A stretch of DNA of 64,000 nucleotides from Bradyrhizobium sp. JYMT SZCCT0428 (lineage in GTDB: Bacteria; Pseudomonadota; Alphaproteobacteria; Rhizobiales; Xanthobacteraceae): the NCBI RefSeq assembly GCF_018131075.1, contig NZ_JAFCLS010000034.1:29217-93216 (forward strand), in the 5' to 3' direction. How positions within the stretch are numbered: position 1 is the first letter of the stretch; each line of letters begins with the position of its first letter. Position numbers and translations under genes: made by a program. The notes under the pieces were generated by a model. The model had not been told where the DNA came from. It saw only the letters and a program-made list of their open reading frames with translations, and searched no databases. Below are positions 34,273 through 42,727 of this stretch, piece after piece.

Positions 34273-34923
34273 ATGGCCAAGCCAACCAAAGCCCGCCTTC
34301 TCACCCACGGCCAGGTCTGGACCGCGCTCGACCGGCTCGCCGAGCGTGCCGGGCTGTCGCCCTCGGGCCTTGCCAAGCGCTCCGGCCTCGACCCCACCAC
34401 CTTCAACAAGTCGAAGCGCATCACGGGCGACGGCCGCGAACGCTGGCCCTCGACCGAATCGGTCTCCAAGGCGCTGGCCGCCACCAATTCCTCGATCGAC
34501 ACGTTCGTGCAGCTGATTGGCGACGGCGCGCGCAGCCAGCAATCCGTGCCGATGCTCGACCTCGCCGAGGCCAGCAGCGGCGGCCATTTCGACGACAGCG
34601 GTTTTCCCGCCGGCAAGGGCTGGGATGAGGTGGCGCTGCCCGCCGCGGGCGACGAGCACGCCTATGCGCTGGAAATATCAGGCGATTCGATGAAGCCCGC
34701 CTACCGCGACGGCGACATCATCGTGGTCTCGCCCGGCACACCGATCCGGCGCGGCGACCGCGTGGTGGTGAAGACGAGCGACGGCGAGGTGATGGTGAAG
34801 GAATTGAAGCGTCGGACCACCAGGACGCTGGAGCTGCAATCGCTCAACCCGGCGCAGGCCGACCGCGCGCTCGACGCCGACGACGTCGAATGGATCGCGC
34901 GGATCGTGTGGGCGAGTCAGTAG
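34273..34923 (+). CDS. Helix-turn-helix regulator with S24 (LexA/CI-type) peptidase domain
   Basis: A 216-residue repressor-like protein. The N-terminal HTH (RLAERAGLSPSGLAKRSGLDPTTFNKSK) is followed by a linker. The C-terminal S24 domain has LEISGDSMKPAYRDGD, in which Ser139 is the nucleophile, and VKTSDGEVMVKEL with the general-base Lys176. The Ser-Lys dyad is complete, so RecA-stimulated self-cleavage is possible, as in phage CI and LexA. A visible Ala-Gly cleavage site is not obvious (the linker has PAAGDEHA). No phage genes are nearby. It overlaps or abuts the DNA glycosylase gene downstream, which hints at a DNA damage link. Confidence 0.88.
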   Translation: MAKPTKARLLTHGQVWTALDRLAERAGLSPSGLAKRSGLDPTTFNKSKRITGDGRERWPSTESVSKALAATNSSIDTFVQLIGDGARSQQSVPMLDLAEASSGGHFDDSGFPAGKGWDEVALPAAGDEHAYALEISGDSMKPAYRDGDIIVVSPGTPIRRGDRVVVKTSDGEVMVKELKRRTTRTLELQSLNPAQADRALDADDVEWIARIVWASQ

Positions 34924-35435
34924 GGTTGTCCCCGGCTCCGGATGTCCTGCAGGATGTGCTGGAAGATTCCCTTCACATCGTTCTGTGCGGGATGGCTGCG
35001 GGGACGGCATCAGCCAAAGCCAGGGCTTACTACGCGCACAAGCAGAACAAGTTCTGGAAGATTCTCTACGAGACCGGGCTGACGCCGGCGCTGTTGCAGC
35101 CGCACCAGTACCGCGATCTGCTGCAGCATCGGATCGGACTCACGGATCTCGTAAAGACGCATTCCGGAATGGATCGCCAGATCCCGCTATCCGAACTGCG
35201 ACTGGCTGCGCGATCTCGCCTGAGCAATTCGGTTGCGGCATTCCGGCCGAGATTCCTGGCGTTCACGAGCAAGGCGGCCGGACAGGGATTTCTCGGCGGC
35301 AAGCGCGATTACGGCGAGCAGGCTGAGCGGATCGCCGACACTAGGATCTGGATCCTGCCCTCCACGTCAGGCGCAGCGAATGGAAGCTGGCGACCGGAAG
35401 TGTGGCATGCGTTTGCGGATGCGGTGCGGGCGTAG
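34890..35435 (+). CDS. Uracil-DNA glycosylase superfamily protein (Mug / hypoxanthine-DNA glycosylase-like)
   Basis: About 181 residues. The stretch IVLCGMAAGTASAKARAYYA, continuing HKQNKFWKILYETGLTP, is the motif I region of Mug/HDG-type glycosylases, which remove uracil or deaminated bases. The C-terminal ILPSTSGAANGSWRPEVW has the motif III shape (Ser-Thr-Ser-Gly-x-Ala). Start is uncertain: ATG 34890 overlaps the S24 gene by 34 bp, and GTG 34908 or TTG 34926 are alternatives; none has a good ribosome binding site, which suggests coupling to the S24 gene. The exact base specificity cannot be told. Confidence 0.78.
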   Translation: MDRADRVGESVGLSPAPDVLQDVLEDSLHIVLCGMAAGTASAKARAYYAHKQNKFWKILYETGLTPALLQPHQYRDLLQHRIGLTDLVKTHSGMDRQIPLSELRLAARSRLSNSVAAFRPRFLAFTSKAAGQGFLGGKRDYGEQAERIADTRIWILPSTSGAANGSWRPEVWHAFADAVRA

Positions 35436-35459
35436 GGGAAAGCCGCCACAATCTATCAG

Positions 35460-35580
35460 CGTCGTCCCTGCGAACGCAGGGACCCATACCGCGAGATCTT
35501 ACTTTTTTGCGACGTAGCAGACGCCCTTCGCCAACAATTGGCGCCGGTGGCTATGGGTCCCTGCGTTCGCAGGGACGACG
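35460..35580. repeat. Palindromic repeat, family D, subtype GTCGTCCCTGCG, copy 2
   Basis: Ends CGTCGTCCCTGCGAACGCAG and CTGCGTTCGCAGGGACGACG are exact inverted copies; each end is also a small hairpin (CCCTGCG/CGCAGGG). It lies between the convergent glycosylase and aldolase genes. Confidence 0.92.
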
Positions 35581-35592
35581 ATAAACTTTTTG

Positions 35593-36375
35593 CTACGTCG
35601 CGTAATCCGGCTCCTTGCGATCGAGCATGCGCTTCAACGCATCGAAGTGCCGCTGTGCCGGCGTGGGTCCCTTGTAGAGACGCTCATCCTTGTATTCGCG
35701 CTGGGTCTTCTCCACCACGGGCGCGGGAAGCTGCTTCAGCTTCTGCCCGGTCCACATCGCGTAGATCTGCACCTGCGCGGCGCGCTCGACGTAATAGAGC
35801 ATGTCGTAGGCGTCGGCGACGGTCGCACCGACCGTCGAGATGCCGTGATTGGCCATGAACAACACCTGCTTGTCGCCGATCACCTTCGCGAGGCGGGCAC
35901 CCTCGGCGGGATCGACGGCCGGGCCGGTATATTCGTCGTCATAGGCGATGGCGCCTGACAGACCAACCTCGGTCTGGCCGATCTCCTTGATGCGGGGATC
36001 ATCGAGGCGCGTCAGCGCGCTGGCATAGGGCATGTGGGTGTGAAACACCGCTTTGGCCTGCGGCAGCGCCTTGTGGATCGGAGCGTGGATGCAATAGCAG
36101 GAGCGCTCGACCTCGCCCTCGCCGCGCTTGACCTCGCCGTCGTCAATACCGACTTCCATGAAGGACGAAGCCGTCACCTCGGACCAGTGCATGCCGAACG
36201 GGATCTGGTAATAGCGGTCGCTGCGGCCCGGCACCGTGTAGGTCAGATGGTTAAAGATGCCTTCGGAGAAACCCTGGTTGAAGGCGAGGCGATGCGCCGC
36301 GGCGAGATCGACCCGCGCCTGCCACTCCTCGGCGCTGGTGTCATTGCGCAAGTCCGGCGAAACCCTGAACTGCAT
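35593..36375 (-). CDS. Class II aldolase/adducin-family protein
   Basis: A 260-residue protein of the AraD/FucA/adducin fold. The substrate and zinc region reads AFNQGFSEGIFNHLTYTVPG, then KAVFHTHMPYASALTRL with the two metal-ligand His residues, and FMANHGISTVGATVADAYDML with the third. Members cleave or epimerise sugar phosphates or hydroxy acids. This longer adducin-like subgroup in proteobacteria has no fixed substrate. It stands alone, flanked by a family D repeat and a small hairpin. Function beyond the family is unknown. Confidence 0.88.
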   Translation of the reverse strand: MQFRVSPDLRNDTSAEEWQARVDLAAAHRLAFNQGFSEGIFNHLTYTVPGRSDRYYQIPFGMHWSEVTASSFMEVGIDDGEVKRGEGEVERSCYCIHAPIHKALPQAKAVFHTHMPYASALTRLDDPRIKEIGQTEVGLSGAIAYDDEYTGPAVDPAEGARLAKVIGDKQVLFMANHGISTVGATVADAYDMLYYVERAAQVQIYAMWTGQKLKQLPAPVVEKTQREYKDERLYKGPTPAQRHFDALKRMLDRKEPDYAT

Positions 36376-36501
36376 GCGTCTGCTCCCAATGTTGCCCGCC
36401 CCTCGACGGGGGCTTGATGGCGGGGAGTGTAGCGCAAACCGGTGCAGGCCGTGGTTGAAATTGCCGTAGCCCTGCTATCCGGATTTGCGGCTCCTTCCTC
36501 C

Positions 36502-36522
36502 CTTCTCCCCTTGTGGGAGAAG
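36502..36522. repeat. Short hairpin, family E-like
   Basis: CTTCTCCC and GGGAGAAG pair around CTTGT, between the aldolase and lysK genes. There is no T-run, so it is more likely a repeat fragment than a terminator. Confidence 0.6.
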
Positions 36523-36539
36523 GAAGAAGCGCGCGCCTA

Positions 36540-38180
36540 TTACGCACTCCTCGCCAGCGCGCCGTCGATCATCGCGACGGCGTTGGCCAATCCATACACC
36601 GCAACGAACGAGCCGAAGCGCGGGCCTTTTTCCTGGCCGAGCAACACCTGATAGAGCATGTTGAACCAGTCGAGCGAAACGCCCGGCCGGCCATCCTTGC
36701 CCTTCTTGACGAGATCGAGGAACGGCTCGCGGCGGCCGATCTCGTAGACCACGTTCTGGATCTCTTCCGCCGTTGACGTCGCCGGCAATTGCGACAGCGC
36801 GTCGCGCAGATCCTGCAACGCGACGCGTTCGCCGTCGGTCGGCTCACGGAATTTTTTGGTCGGCGCCACGAAGTCGCGATAATAATTGATGGCGTAACCG
36901 ACCAACGCGTCGAGCTTCGGATGCGTCTGCGGCGTCACGCCGGGACGATAGCGCCCGATAAAACCCCACAGCGTTTCGGCGTTCTCCGCATTCGACGACG
37001 AAACCAGCGTCAGCAACAGCTGGAACGTGACCGGCATGTCGGCCTTTGGCGGCTGGCCGGCATGGATGTGCCAGACCGGATTTTGGAGCTGCTGCTTGGC
37101 GTCCTGCCGCGGCAAGCCGTCGAGGAATTGCTGGTAGTCATCGACATTGCGCGGGATCACGTCGAAATGCAGCCGCTTCGCCGCCTTCGGCTCGCGGTAC
37201 ATGAACAGCGACAGCGATTCCGGCGACGCATAGCGCAGCCATTCGTCGATGGTGAGCCCGTTGCCCTTCGACTTGGAAATCTTCTGGCCCTGCTCATCGA
37301 GGAACAGTTCGTAGTTGAAGCCTTCCGGCGGCGTGGCGCCGAGCGCCCGGGTGATCTGGCCCGAGAGCTTCACCGAGTCGATCAGATCCTTGCCGGCCAT
37401 CTCGTAGTCGACGCCGAGCGCGACCCAGCGCATCGCCCAGTCGGCCTTCCACTGGCACTTCACATTGCCCCCCGTGACGGGGGTTTCGACCTCTTCGCCG
37501 CTGTCAGGGTCTACGTATGTGATCGTGCCGGCGGCGATATCGCGGCGGATCATCGGCACCTGCAGCACGACGCCTGATGTCCTGCTGATGGGCAGGAACG
37601 GCGAATAGGTCGCGCGCCGGTCCGGCCCCAGCGTCGGCAGGATGATCGCCATCACCTTGTCGTAGGCGGCGAGCATCTTGAGCAGCGTCGCGTCGAAGCG
37701 GCCGGATGTGTAGTAGTCGGTCGAAGAGGCAAACTCGTAGTCGAAGCCAAAATGATCGAGGAACGCGCGCAGCCGCGCGTTGTTGGCGGCGCCGAACGAG
37801 GGATGTTCGTTCGAGAACGGATCCGGCACGCGCGTCAGCGGCTTGCCGAGATGAGCCGCCATCATGTCGCGATTGGGAACGTTGTCCGGCACCTTGCGCA
37901 GGCCGTCCATGTCGTCGGAAAACGCCAGCAGCCGCGTCTTGATCTTGTCCTCGGTCAGCACGCGAAAGGCATGGCGCACCATGGTGGTGCGCGCGACCTC
38001 GCCGAAGGTGCCGATATGCGGCAGCCCCGACGGGCCGTAGCCGGTCTCGAACAGCACCTCGTCCTTCGGGCTCTTTTTCAGCCGCGCGACAATCGCTTTC
38101 GCCTGCTCGAACGGCCAGGCGTTGGATTGTTCGGCGAGCGCACGCAAATCGCTCGGGCTGGATGGGTCGATCGTGGACAT
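36540..38180 (-). CDS. lysK: Lysyl-tRNA synthetase, class I
   Basis: A 546-residue enzyme that charges tRNA-Lys. It is the class I (archaeal-type) form used by many alphaproteobacteria, not the class II LysS. The HIGH-like motif is GYGPSGLPHIGT near residue 50. The KMSKS-like loop is QKISKSKGNGLTIDEW near residue 300. The C-terminal alpha-helix-cage domain is complete. A GGAGAC ribosome binding site precedes the ATG. It is the housekeeping enzyme if no LysS exists elsewhere, which this window cannot show. Confidence 0.96.
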   Translation of the reverse strand: MSTIDPSSPSDLRALAEQSNAWPFEQAKAIVARLKKSPKDEVLFETGYGPSGLPHIGTFGEVARTTMVRHAFRVLTEDKIKTRLLAFSDDMDGLRKVPDNVPNRDMMAAHLGKPLTRVPDPFSNEHPSFGAANNARLRAFLDHFGFDYEFASSTDYYTSGRFDATLLKMLAAYDKVMAIILPTLGPDRRATYSPFLPISRTSGVVLQVPMIRRDIAAGTITYVDPDSGEEVETPVTGGNVKCQWKADWAMRWVALGVDYEMAGKDLIDSVKLSGQITRALGATPPEGFNYELFLDEQGQKISKSKGNGLTIDEWLRYASPESLSLFMYREPKAAKRLHFDVIPRNVDDYQQFLDGLPRQDAKQQLQNPVWHIHAGQPPKADMPVTFQLLLTLVSSSNAENAETLWGFIGRYRPGVTPQTHPKLDALVGYAINYYRDFVAPTKKFREPTDGERVALQDLRDALSQLPATSTAEEIQNVVYEIGRREPFLDLVKKGKDGRPGVSLDWFNMLYQVLLGQEKGPRFGSFVAVYGLANAVAMIDGALARSA

Positions 38181-38252
38181 CAGAGGTCTCCGGGGGCCGC
38201 GGAAACTAGCGCTTCCGTGGCAAATTGCAAAATGACGGAGTCTGCGACTCCG

Positions 38253-39212
38253 TCAAAACGGACTGATCGAGAAATATCGCAGCCACAAATCGGTATAGCG
38301 GCCTTTTTCCCAGAGCCGGAACAGCGCCCAGTTAAGTGACTGCCGCAGCAGATCGTTGCCCTTGCGGACCGCGATGCCGATGCCCTCGCCGAAATAGCGG
38401 CTCTCGACAAACGGCCCGCCCGAGAAGGCGCAGCATTCGCCTGAATCGGTGCCGTTGATCCAGAACGCCAGCGCGATCGCGTCGCCAAAGATGAAATCGA
38501 CCTCGCTTCGTCGCAGGGCCAGCCGCAGCGCCTCGTCATTGGGATAGGATTTGATCTCGGCGTCGGTGAACATCGCCTTCAGATAGGCCTCATGCGAAGT
38601 GCCGGCGATGGCGCCGATTTTCTTGCCTTCGAGATATTCGGGACGCACCTCCGGCATCACGGCGTCGCGCCGCGACACGAAGCGCGCCGGCGCGCGGTAA
38701 TAGGGATCGGTGAAATCGATGCGGGCGCGCAATTGCGGCGTCACCGCCATCGACGCGATGATGGCGTCGCCGCGGTTGCTGGTGATGGCGTCGATCAGGG
38801 TCTCGAACCGGCGCATCTGGATGGTGCAGGTGACCTTGATCTCGTCGCACAGCGCGCGCGCCAGATCGACGTTGAAGCCGGCCGGATTGCCGTCGGGGCC
38901 GGTGAAGTTGAACGGCGGATAGTCGGTCTCGGTCAGGAACCGGATCACGGTCAGGCGCGACAAATCGGGCCGGTCCGGACGCCGCCTGGGGTCCCAGAAA
39001 CCTGGCACCGCCTGCGGCGCCGCCTCGACCGCGGGCCGGGGCGCGGTTTGTGCGGACGCCTCACCTGGCAGAACAACGGCCAGCGCAGCAGCGATCGACA
39101 TCCCGGTCAGCAAGCTGCGGACGGATTTTGGCAATCTGGCGCTTTGTAACAAGGCTGGCTGGTGGGGCATTGCCGGCGTTTTGTTGTGGAATTGGATGGC
39201 CTTATAGACCAT
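38253..39212 (-). CDS. Periplasmic amino-acid-type solute-binding protein
   Basis: About 319 residues. A signal peptide (SLLTGMSIAAALAVVLPGEASA) is followed by a Pro-rich spacer and an SBP-bac-3 domain: LTVIRFLTETDYPPFNFTGPDGNPAGFNVDLARALCDE, RFETLIDAITSNRGDAIIASM, FTDPYYRAPARFV, IGAIAGTSHEAYL, and a C-terminal RLWEKGRYTDLWLRYF. The start may be 39212 or the ATG at 39170; neither has a clear ribosome binding site. No transporter subunits are adjacent. It is 72 bp upstream of lysK. Some such orphan proteins act as sensors or enzymes rather than transport components. Confidence 0.87.
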   Translation of the reverse strand: MVYKAIQFHNKTPAMPHQPALLQSARLPKSVRSLLTGMSIAAALAVVLPGEASAQTAPRPAVEAAPQAVPGFWDPRRRPDRPDLSRLTVIRFLTETDYPPFNFTGPDGNPAGFNVDLARALCDEIKVTCTIQMRRFETLIDAITSNRGDAIIASMAVTPQLRARIDFTDPYYRAPARFVSRRDAVMPEVRPEYLEGKKIGAIAGTSHEAYLKAMFTDAEIKSYPNDEALRLALRRSEVDFIFGDAIALAFWINGTDSGECCAFSGGPFVESRYFGEGIGIAVRKGNDLLRQSLNWALFRLWEKGRYTDLWLRYFSISPF

Positions 39213-39255
39213 CCGGCATCCGATGCGAGGCCGTTTTGCGGGGCTTTGGTACGGC

Positions 39256-39846
39256 TCAGAGGTATTTCTTCAGATCGGTCGCAGCTTCCTGGGGCGTCCG
39301 TTTCAGGTTGAACGGCGAGACGAAGCGGCCGTCGCGATCCATCAAATAGATCAGCGCGGTGTGATCCATGGTGTAATCGCCGTCCTTGAGCGGCACCTTC
39401 TTGGAATAAACCCGGTAGGCCGACAGCACCTTGGACACCGCCTCGGGATTGCCGGTCAGGCCCTTCAGATGCGGGTCGAAGCTGGAGAGATACTCCTTCA
39501 TCGCGGCCGCGGTGTCGCGCTCCGGATCGACCGAGACGAAAAAGGCGTTGACCCGGTCGGCGTCCTTGCCCATCGCCTTCAGCACTTCGGAGATCTCGAA
39601 CAGCGCGGTCGGGCACACATCGGGGCAATGGGTGAAGCCGAAGAAGATCAGCGTCGGCCGGCCCTTGAGATCCTTGTCGGTCACGGTCTGGCCGGCCTGG
39701 TCGGTCAGTTGAAACGGCCCGCCGATCGCGGCCGGCGCCGTGACGGTGCGCAGGCCGCCGAGCGCCCACAGCATGATCAGAAGGCCAACCAGCAGGCTGA
39801 CGGCAAAGGAGGCGACAATCACCAGCGGGCGGATGCTCCGGTCCAT
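39256..39846 (-). CDS. SCO1/SenC-family copper chaperone protein
   Basis: A 196-residue thioredoxin-fold protein anchored by one N-terminal membrane helix (about 10-30). The metal/redox motif FTHCPDVCPT has Cys74 and Cys78, and the conserved histidine is in YTMDHTALIYLMD. These three residues bind copper in Sco proteins, which help assemble the CuA centre of cytochrome c oxidase or keep its thiols reduced. All three ligands are present and the length is typical. No oxidase genes are in the window. A small membrane protein is encoded 23 bp upstream on the same strand. Confidence 0.93.
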   Translation of the reverse strand: MDRSIRPLVIVASFAVSLLVGLLIMLWALGGLRTVTAPAAIGGPFQLTDQAGQTVTDKDLKGRPTLIFFGFTHCPDVCPTALFEISEVLKAMGKDADRVNAFFVSVDPERDTAAAMKEYLSSFDPHLKGLTGNPEAVSKVLSAYRVYSKKVPLKDGDYTMDHTALIYLMDRDGRFVSPFNLKRTPQEAATDLKKYL

Positions 39847-39869
39847 GCAAAAATTTCCCTATGTCCGGA

Positions 39870-40064
39870 TCAGAAGCAGGCCGAGATGCCGGCGGCGATC
39901 ATTTCAAAGAACACCGTGGTCCCGTAGTGGAACCAGAGCGCCGCGGCACCGCATACGGCCAGCCCGCCGAGGCTGGCGGCGCCCCAGACGATCGCGGACG
40001 CCACCCTGCCCTGCGGCCGGGGTGCCGCGATCATGCCGTGCTGGGTGGAAATCGGCTGAACCAT
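39870..40064 (-). CDS. Short membrane protein, function unknown
   Basis: About 64 residues from Met at 40064 (MVQPISTQHGMIAAPRPQGR), with one hydrophobic helix (IVWGAASLGGLAVCGAAALWF) and a short C-terminal hydrophobic end (VFFEMIAAGISACF). The frame is open further upstream, and MIAAPRP (40037) is another possible start. It ends 23 bp before the SCO gene on the same strand, so a shared transcript is likely. I do not recognise a named family. Confidence 0.6.
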   Translation of the reverse strand: MVQPISTQHGMIAAPRPQGRVASAIVWGAASLGGLAVCGAAALWFHYGTTVFFEMIAAGISACF

Positions 40065-40190
40065 GGGGTTCAGATAGGGCCAGTTCCATGGCCAGGCAAG
40101 CGCCATGGCCGTGCGGCCGATCACGTCATGCTGAGGAATATCTGCTGTTTCAGCGAGACGCCAGCGCGATCGCAGTGCGACGCCGGGATC

Positions 40191-40661
40191 TCAGCGAGAC
40201 GCTGGCTTGATCGCGGACGCCTGGGCGTCGAGATAGCAGGGCTTGAACATCGCCTGCAATTGCTTGCCGCGCAGGAAGATCATGCGCTGGGTCAAGCCGC
40301 CGCGCTGGGCGATCCAGCGCCGGATTGGCGTCGGGTACATCGAATACAGCATCTGGGTGGCTTCGGCGTTGGTGATCGCCCGGCCGTTGGCGCCGAAATC
40401 CCAGGCGGCATGGAAACCGAGATTGGCGTGCGAGGTGACGCAGATCTTTTCGTGGGGAACGGCGCCGAGAACGATGGTGCAGGCCGAGGCGCACAGGCCG
40501 TCGATGATAACCATCTCGCCGGAACTCCGCAGGCCCTGGTATTTATCGACATAGGTACCGATCCGGCCGCCGCGATCGTCTGCGATCCGGACCACCGCCT
40601 GGCTCGATACAACCCCCGCCAGCAGCAGCACCGCCGCAAGCAACCCCGTCACCAGCTTCAT
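40191..40661 (-). CDS. Secreted ClpP-like small protein with CASAC motif
   Basis: A 156-residue protein. A signal peptide (LVTGLLAAVLLLAGVVSSQA) precedes a compact domain: MVIIDGLCASACTIVLGAVP, then ICVTSHANLGFHAAWDFGANG. The serine in CASAC and the His in LGFHAAW line up with the matching residues in the membrane-anchored ClpP-like protein at 15064 (CASAC and LGVHRF). It lacks the Gly-rich SPGGD strand of that protein, so it is either a reduced relative or a non-catalytic form. It is a single gene before a long non-coding gap. Function unknown. Confidence 0.72.
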   Translation of the reverse strand: MKLVTGLLAAVLLLAGVVSSQAVVRIADDRGGRIGTYVDKYQGLRSSGEMVIIDGLCASACTIVLGAVPHEKICVTSHANLGFHAAWDFGANGRAITNAEATQMLYSMYPTPIRRWIAQRGGLTQRMIFLRGKQLQAMFKPCYLDAQASAIKPASR

Positions 40662-40927
40662 TTCCCAGCCCCAGTCCTGAAACGTCGAACCCGAATCTGA
40701 TTGTCTTAGTGATGCTAGACTTCGCGAGCGTCGTTCGAGACCGTGATTTTGTCTAGGCGGCTGGAGCTGCTCAAAACAAATTCAAATTAAGTGTTGCAAT
40801 GGCGCTGCACCCGAAGCGCGAAAAGGTCCCAAACTGGAACAAGTTAACATTTGCACGGTGGTAGCTTCGCCACAGGCAAGCGGCATTTGCCGTTGACCGC
40901 GTCGGATGGCGTGGCTTGAATCAACAT
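40662..40927. other. Non-coding gap upstream of the FAD dehydrogenase
   Basis: No coding frame or recognised RNA is seen. It includes relatively AT-rich sequence around 40770-40860, which may hold the promoters of the two divergent genes. Confidence 0.45.
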
Positions 40928-41026
40928 CAGAGCGTTTTCCAGCGAAGTGGGCACCGGTTCGCGTGAAGAAAACGCGTCAAAACAACAAACAGAGCCCCCT
41001 TCCGATTTCAATCGGAAGGGGGCTCT
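40928..41026. repeat. Composite palindromic repeat, family F, in the FAD dehydrogenase leader
   Basis: The first part has GCGTTTTC (40932) / GAAAACGC (to 40975). The second is a perfect 16-bp stem, AGAGCCCCCTTCCGAT (40991-41006), loop TTCA, ATCGGAAGGGGGCTCT (41011-41026). Both parts resemble a repeat I recall from Bradyrhizobium genomes. The hairpin ends 15 bp before the start codon. Confidence 0.8.
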
Positions 41027-41041
41027 GGGCTGGGGGAGGAC

Positions 41042-42703
41042 ATGATGGCAGAGGACGCAGACGTAATCGTGGTCGGCGGCGGGCTGGCCGGGCTGGTCGC
41101 GGCATGCGAAATCGCCGACGCCGGCAAGCGCGTCATCGTGATCGACCAGGAGGGCGAACAAAGCCTTGGCGGTCAGGCGTTCTGGTCGTTCGGCGGCCTG
41201 TTCCTGGTCGACAGCCCCGAACAGCGCCGGCTCGGCATCAAGGACAGTTTTGATCTCGCGCTGCAAGACTGGACCGGTACGGCCGGCTTCGACCGCGAGG
41301 AGGACTACTGGCCGAAGAAATGGGCGGAAGCCTATGTTGGCTTCGCCGCCGGCGAAAAGCGCGACTGGCTGCGTGCGATGGGCCACCGTATTTTTCCGGT
41401 GGTCGGCTGGGCCGAACGCGGCGGCTATGACGCGATGGGGCACGGCAATTCGGTGCCGCGCTTTCATGTCACCTGGGGCACCGGCCCGGGCATCGTCGAG
41501 CCATTCGAACGGCGCGCCCGCGAGGCGCAGAAGAGCGGCCGGCTGACTTTCAAGTTCCGCCACCGCGTCGATGCGCTCAGTATCACCAACGGCACGGTCG
41601 AGGGCGTCAGCGGATCGATCCTCGAACCCACCCATGTCGAACGCGGCCAGGGCAGCTCGCGCCAGATTACAGGCGATTTCAGCTTTCGCGCCCAGGCGGT
41701 GATCGTTGCCTCCGGCGGCATCGGCGGCAATCACGATCTGGTTCGGCAGAATTGGCCAAAGCGCCTCGGCGAACCGCCGAAATTCATGATTTCAGGCGTG
41801 CCCGAACATGTCGACGGCAGGATGATCGGGATCACCGAGGCTGCCGGCGCGCGGCTGATCAACCGCGACCGGATGTGGCACTACGTCGAGGGTATCAGGA
41901 ACTGGTCGCCGATCTGGCCGCGCCACGGCATTCGCATCCTGCCCGGCCCGTCATCGCTGTGGTTCGACGCGACAGGCAAACGGCTGCCCGCGCCGCTGTT
42001 CCCCGGCTCCGACACGCTCGGCCAGCTGCACTACATCATGTCGACGGGTTACGATTATTCCTGGTTCATCCTGACCCAGAGCATCATCAAGAAGGAGTTC
42101 GCACTCTCCGGCTCGGAACAGAACCCTGACCTCACCGGCAAGAGCTGGCGCATGACCATCAAGCGCGCCACCAACAAGGGCGCGCCGGCGCCGGTGGAGG
42201 CGTTCAAGCAGAAGGGCGCCGACTTCATCGTGCGCGATAATCTCGCCGACCTCGTCACCGCCATGAACGCGCTCAGTGGCGACAATCTGCTCCAGTTCGA
42301 TCACATCAAGCGCCAGATCGAGGCGCGCGACCGCGAGATGACCAATCCCTACGTCAAGGACGCGCAGGTGATGAACATCCACAATGCGCGGCGCTATATC
42401 GGTGACAAACTGATCCGCACCGCCAAACCGCATCGCATCCTCGACCCCGAGCATGGCCCGCTGATCGCGGTGAAACTCAACATCCTGACCCGCAAGACGC
42501 TCGGCGGCTTCGAGACCGATCTGGACTCACGCGTGTTCGGCACAGGCGGCGAAATCATCAAGGGGCTCTACGCCGCCGGCGAAGCCGCCGGTTTCGGCGG
42601 CGGCGGCGTGCACGGCTACCGCTCGCTGGAAGGCACGTTCCTCGGCGGGTGTCTGTTTTCGGGGCGGAATGCGGGACGCGCGGCGGCGAAGGCGGCCGGC
42701 TGA
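41042..42703 (+). CDS. FAD-binding dehydrogenase, fumarate reductase/3-ketosteroid dehydrogenase-like (COG3573)
   Basis: A 553-residue flavoprotein. It has an N-terminal Rossmann motif VIVVGGGLAGLVAACEIADAG, a long substrate domain, and a C-terminal FAD segment KGLYAAGEAAGFGGGGVHGY then LEGTFLGGCLFSGRNAGRAAA. This is the FAD_binding_2 family with a closed substrate domain, as in KsdD-like and soluble fumarate reductase-like enzymes. GGGGAGGA just before the ATG is a strong ribosome binding site, located directly after the repeat hairpin. It is followed 24 bp later by a secreted serine hydrolase on the same strand. The substrate is unknown. Confidence 0.88.
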   Translation: MMAEDADVIVVGGGLAGLVAACEIADAGKRVIVIDQEGEQSLGGQAFWSFGGLFLVDSPEQRRLGIKDSFDLALQDWTGTAGFDREEDYWPKKWAEAYVGFAAGEKRDWLRAMGHRIFPVVGWAERGGYDAMGHGNSVPRFHVTWGTGPGIVEPFERRAREAQKSGRLTFKFRHRVDALSITNGTVEGVSGSILEPTHVERGQGSSRQITGDFSFRAQAVIVASGGIGGNHDLVRQNWPKRLGEPPKFMISGVPEHVDGRMIGITEAAGARLINRDRMWHYVEGIRNWSPIWPRHGIRILPGPSSLWFDATGKRLPAPLFPGSDTLGQLHYIMSTGYDYSWFILTQSIIKKEFALSGSEQNPDLTGKSWRMTIKRATNKGAPAPVEAFKQKGADFIVRDNLADLVTAMNALSGDNLLQFDHIKRQIEARDREMTNPYVKDAQVMNIHNARRYIGDKLIRTAKPHRILDPEHGPLIAVKLNILTRKTLGGFETDLDSRVFGTGGEIIKGLYAAGEAAGFGGGGVHGYRSLEGTFLGGCLFSGRNAGRAAAKAAG

Positions 42704-42727
42704 CCTATTTGCGCGGGGGATACTTGC

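Noticed and set aside
36502..36522. Terminator for lysK
   Set aside because: The hairpin has no T-run on the lysK strand and matches a repeat type seen elsewhere.
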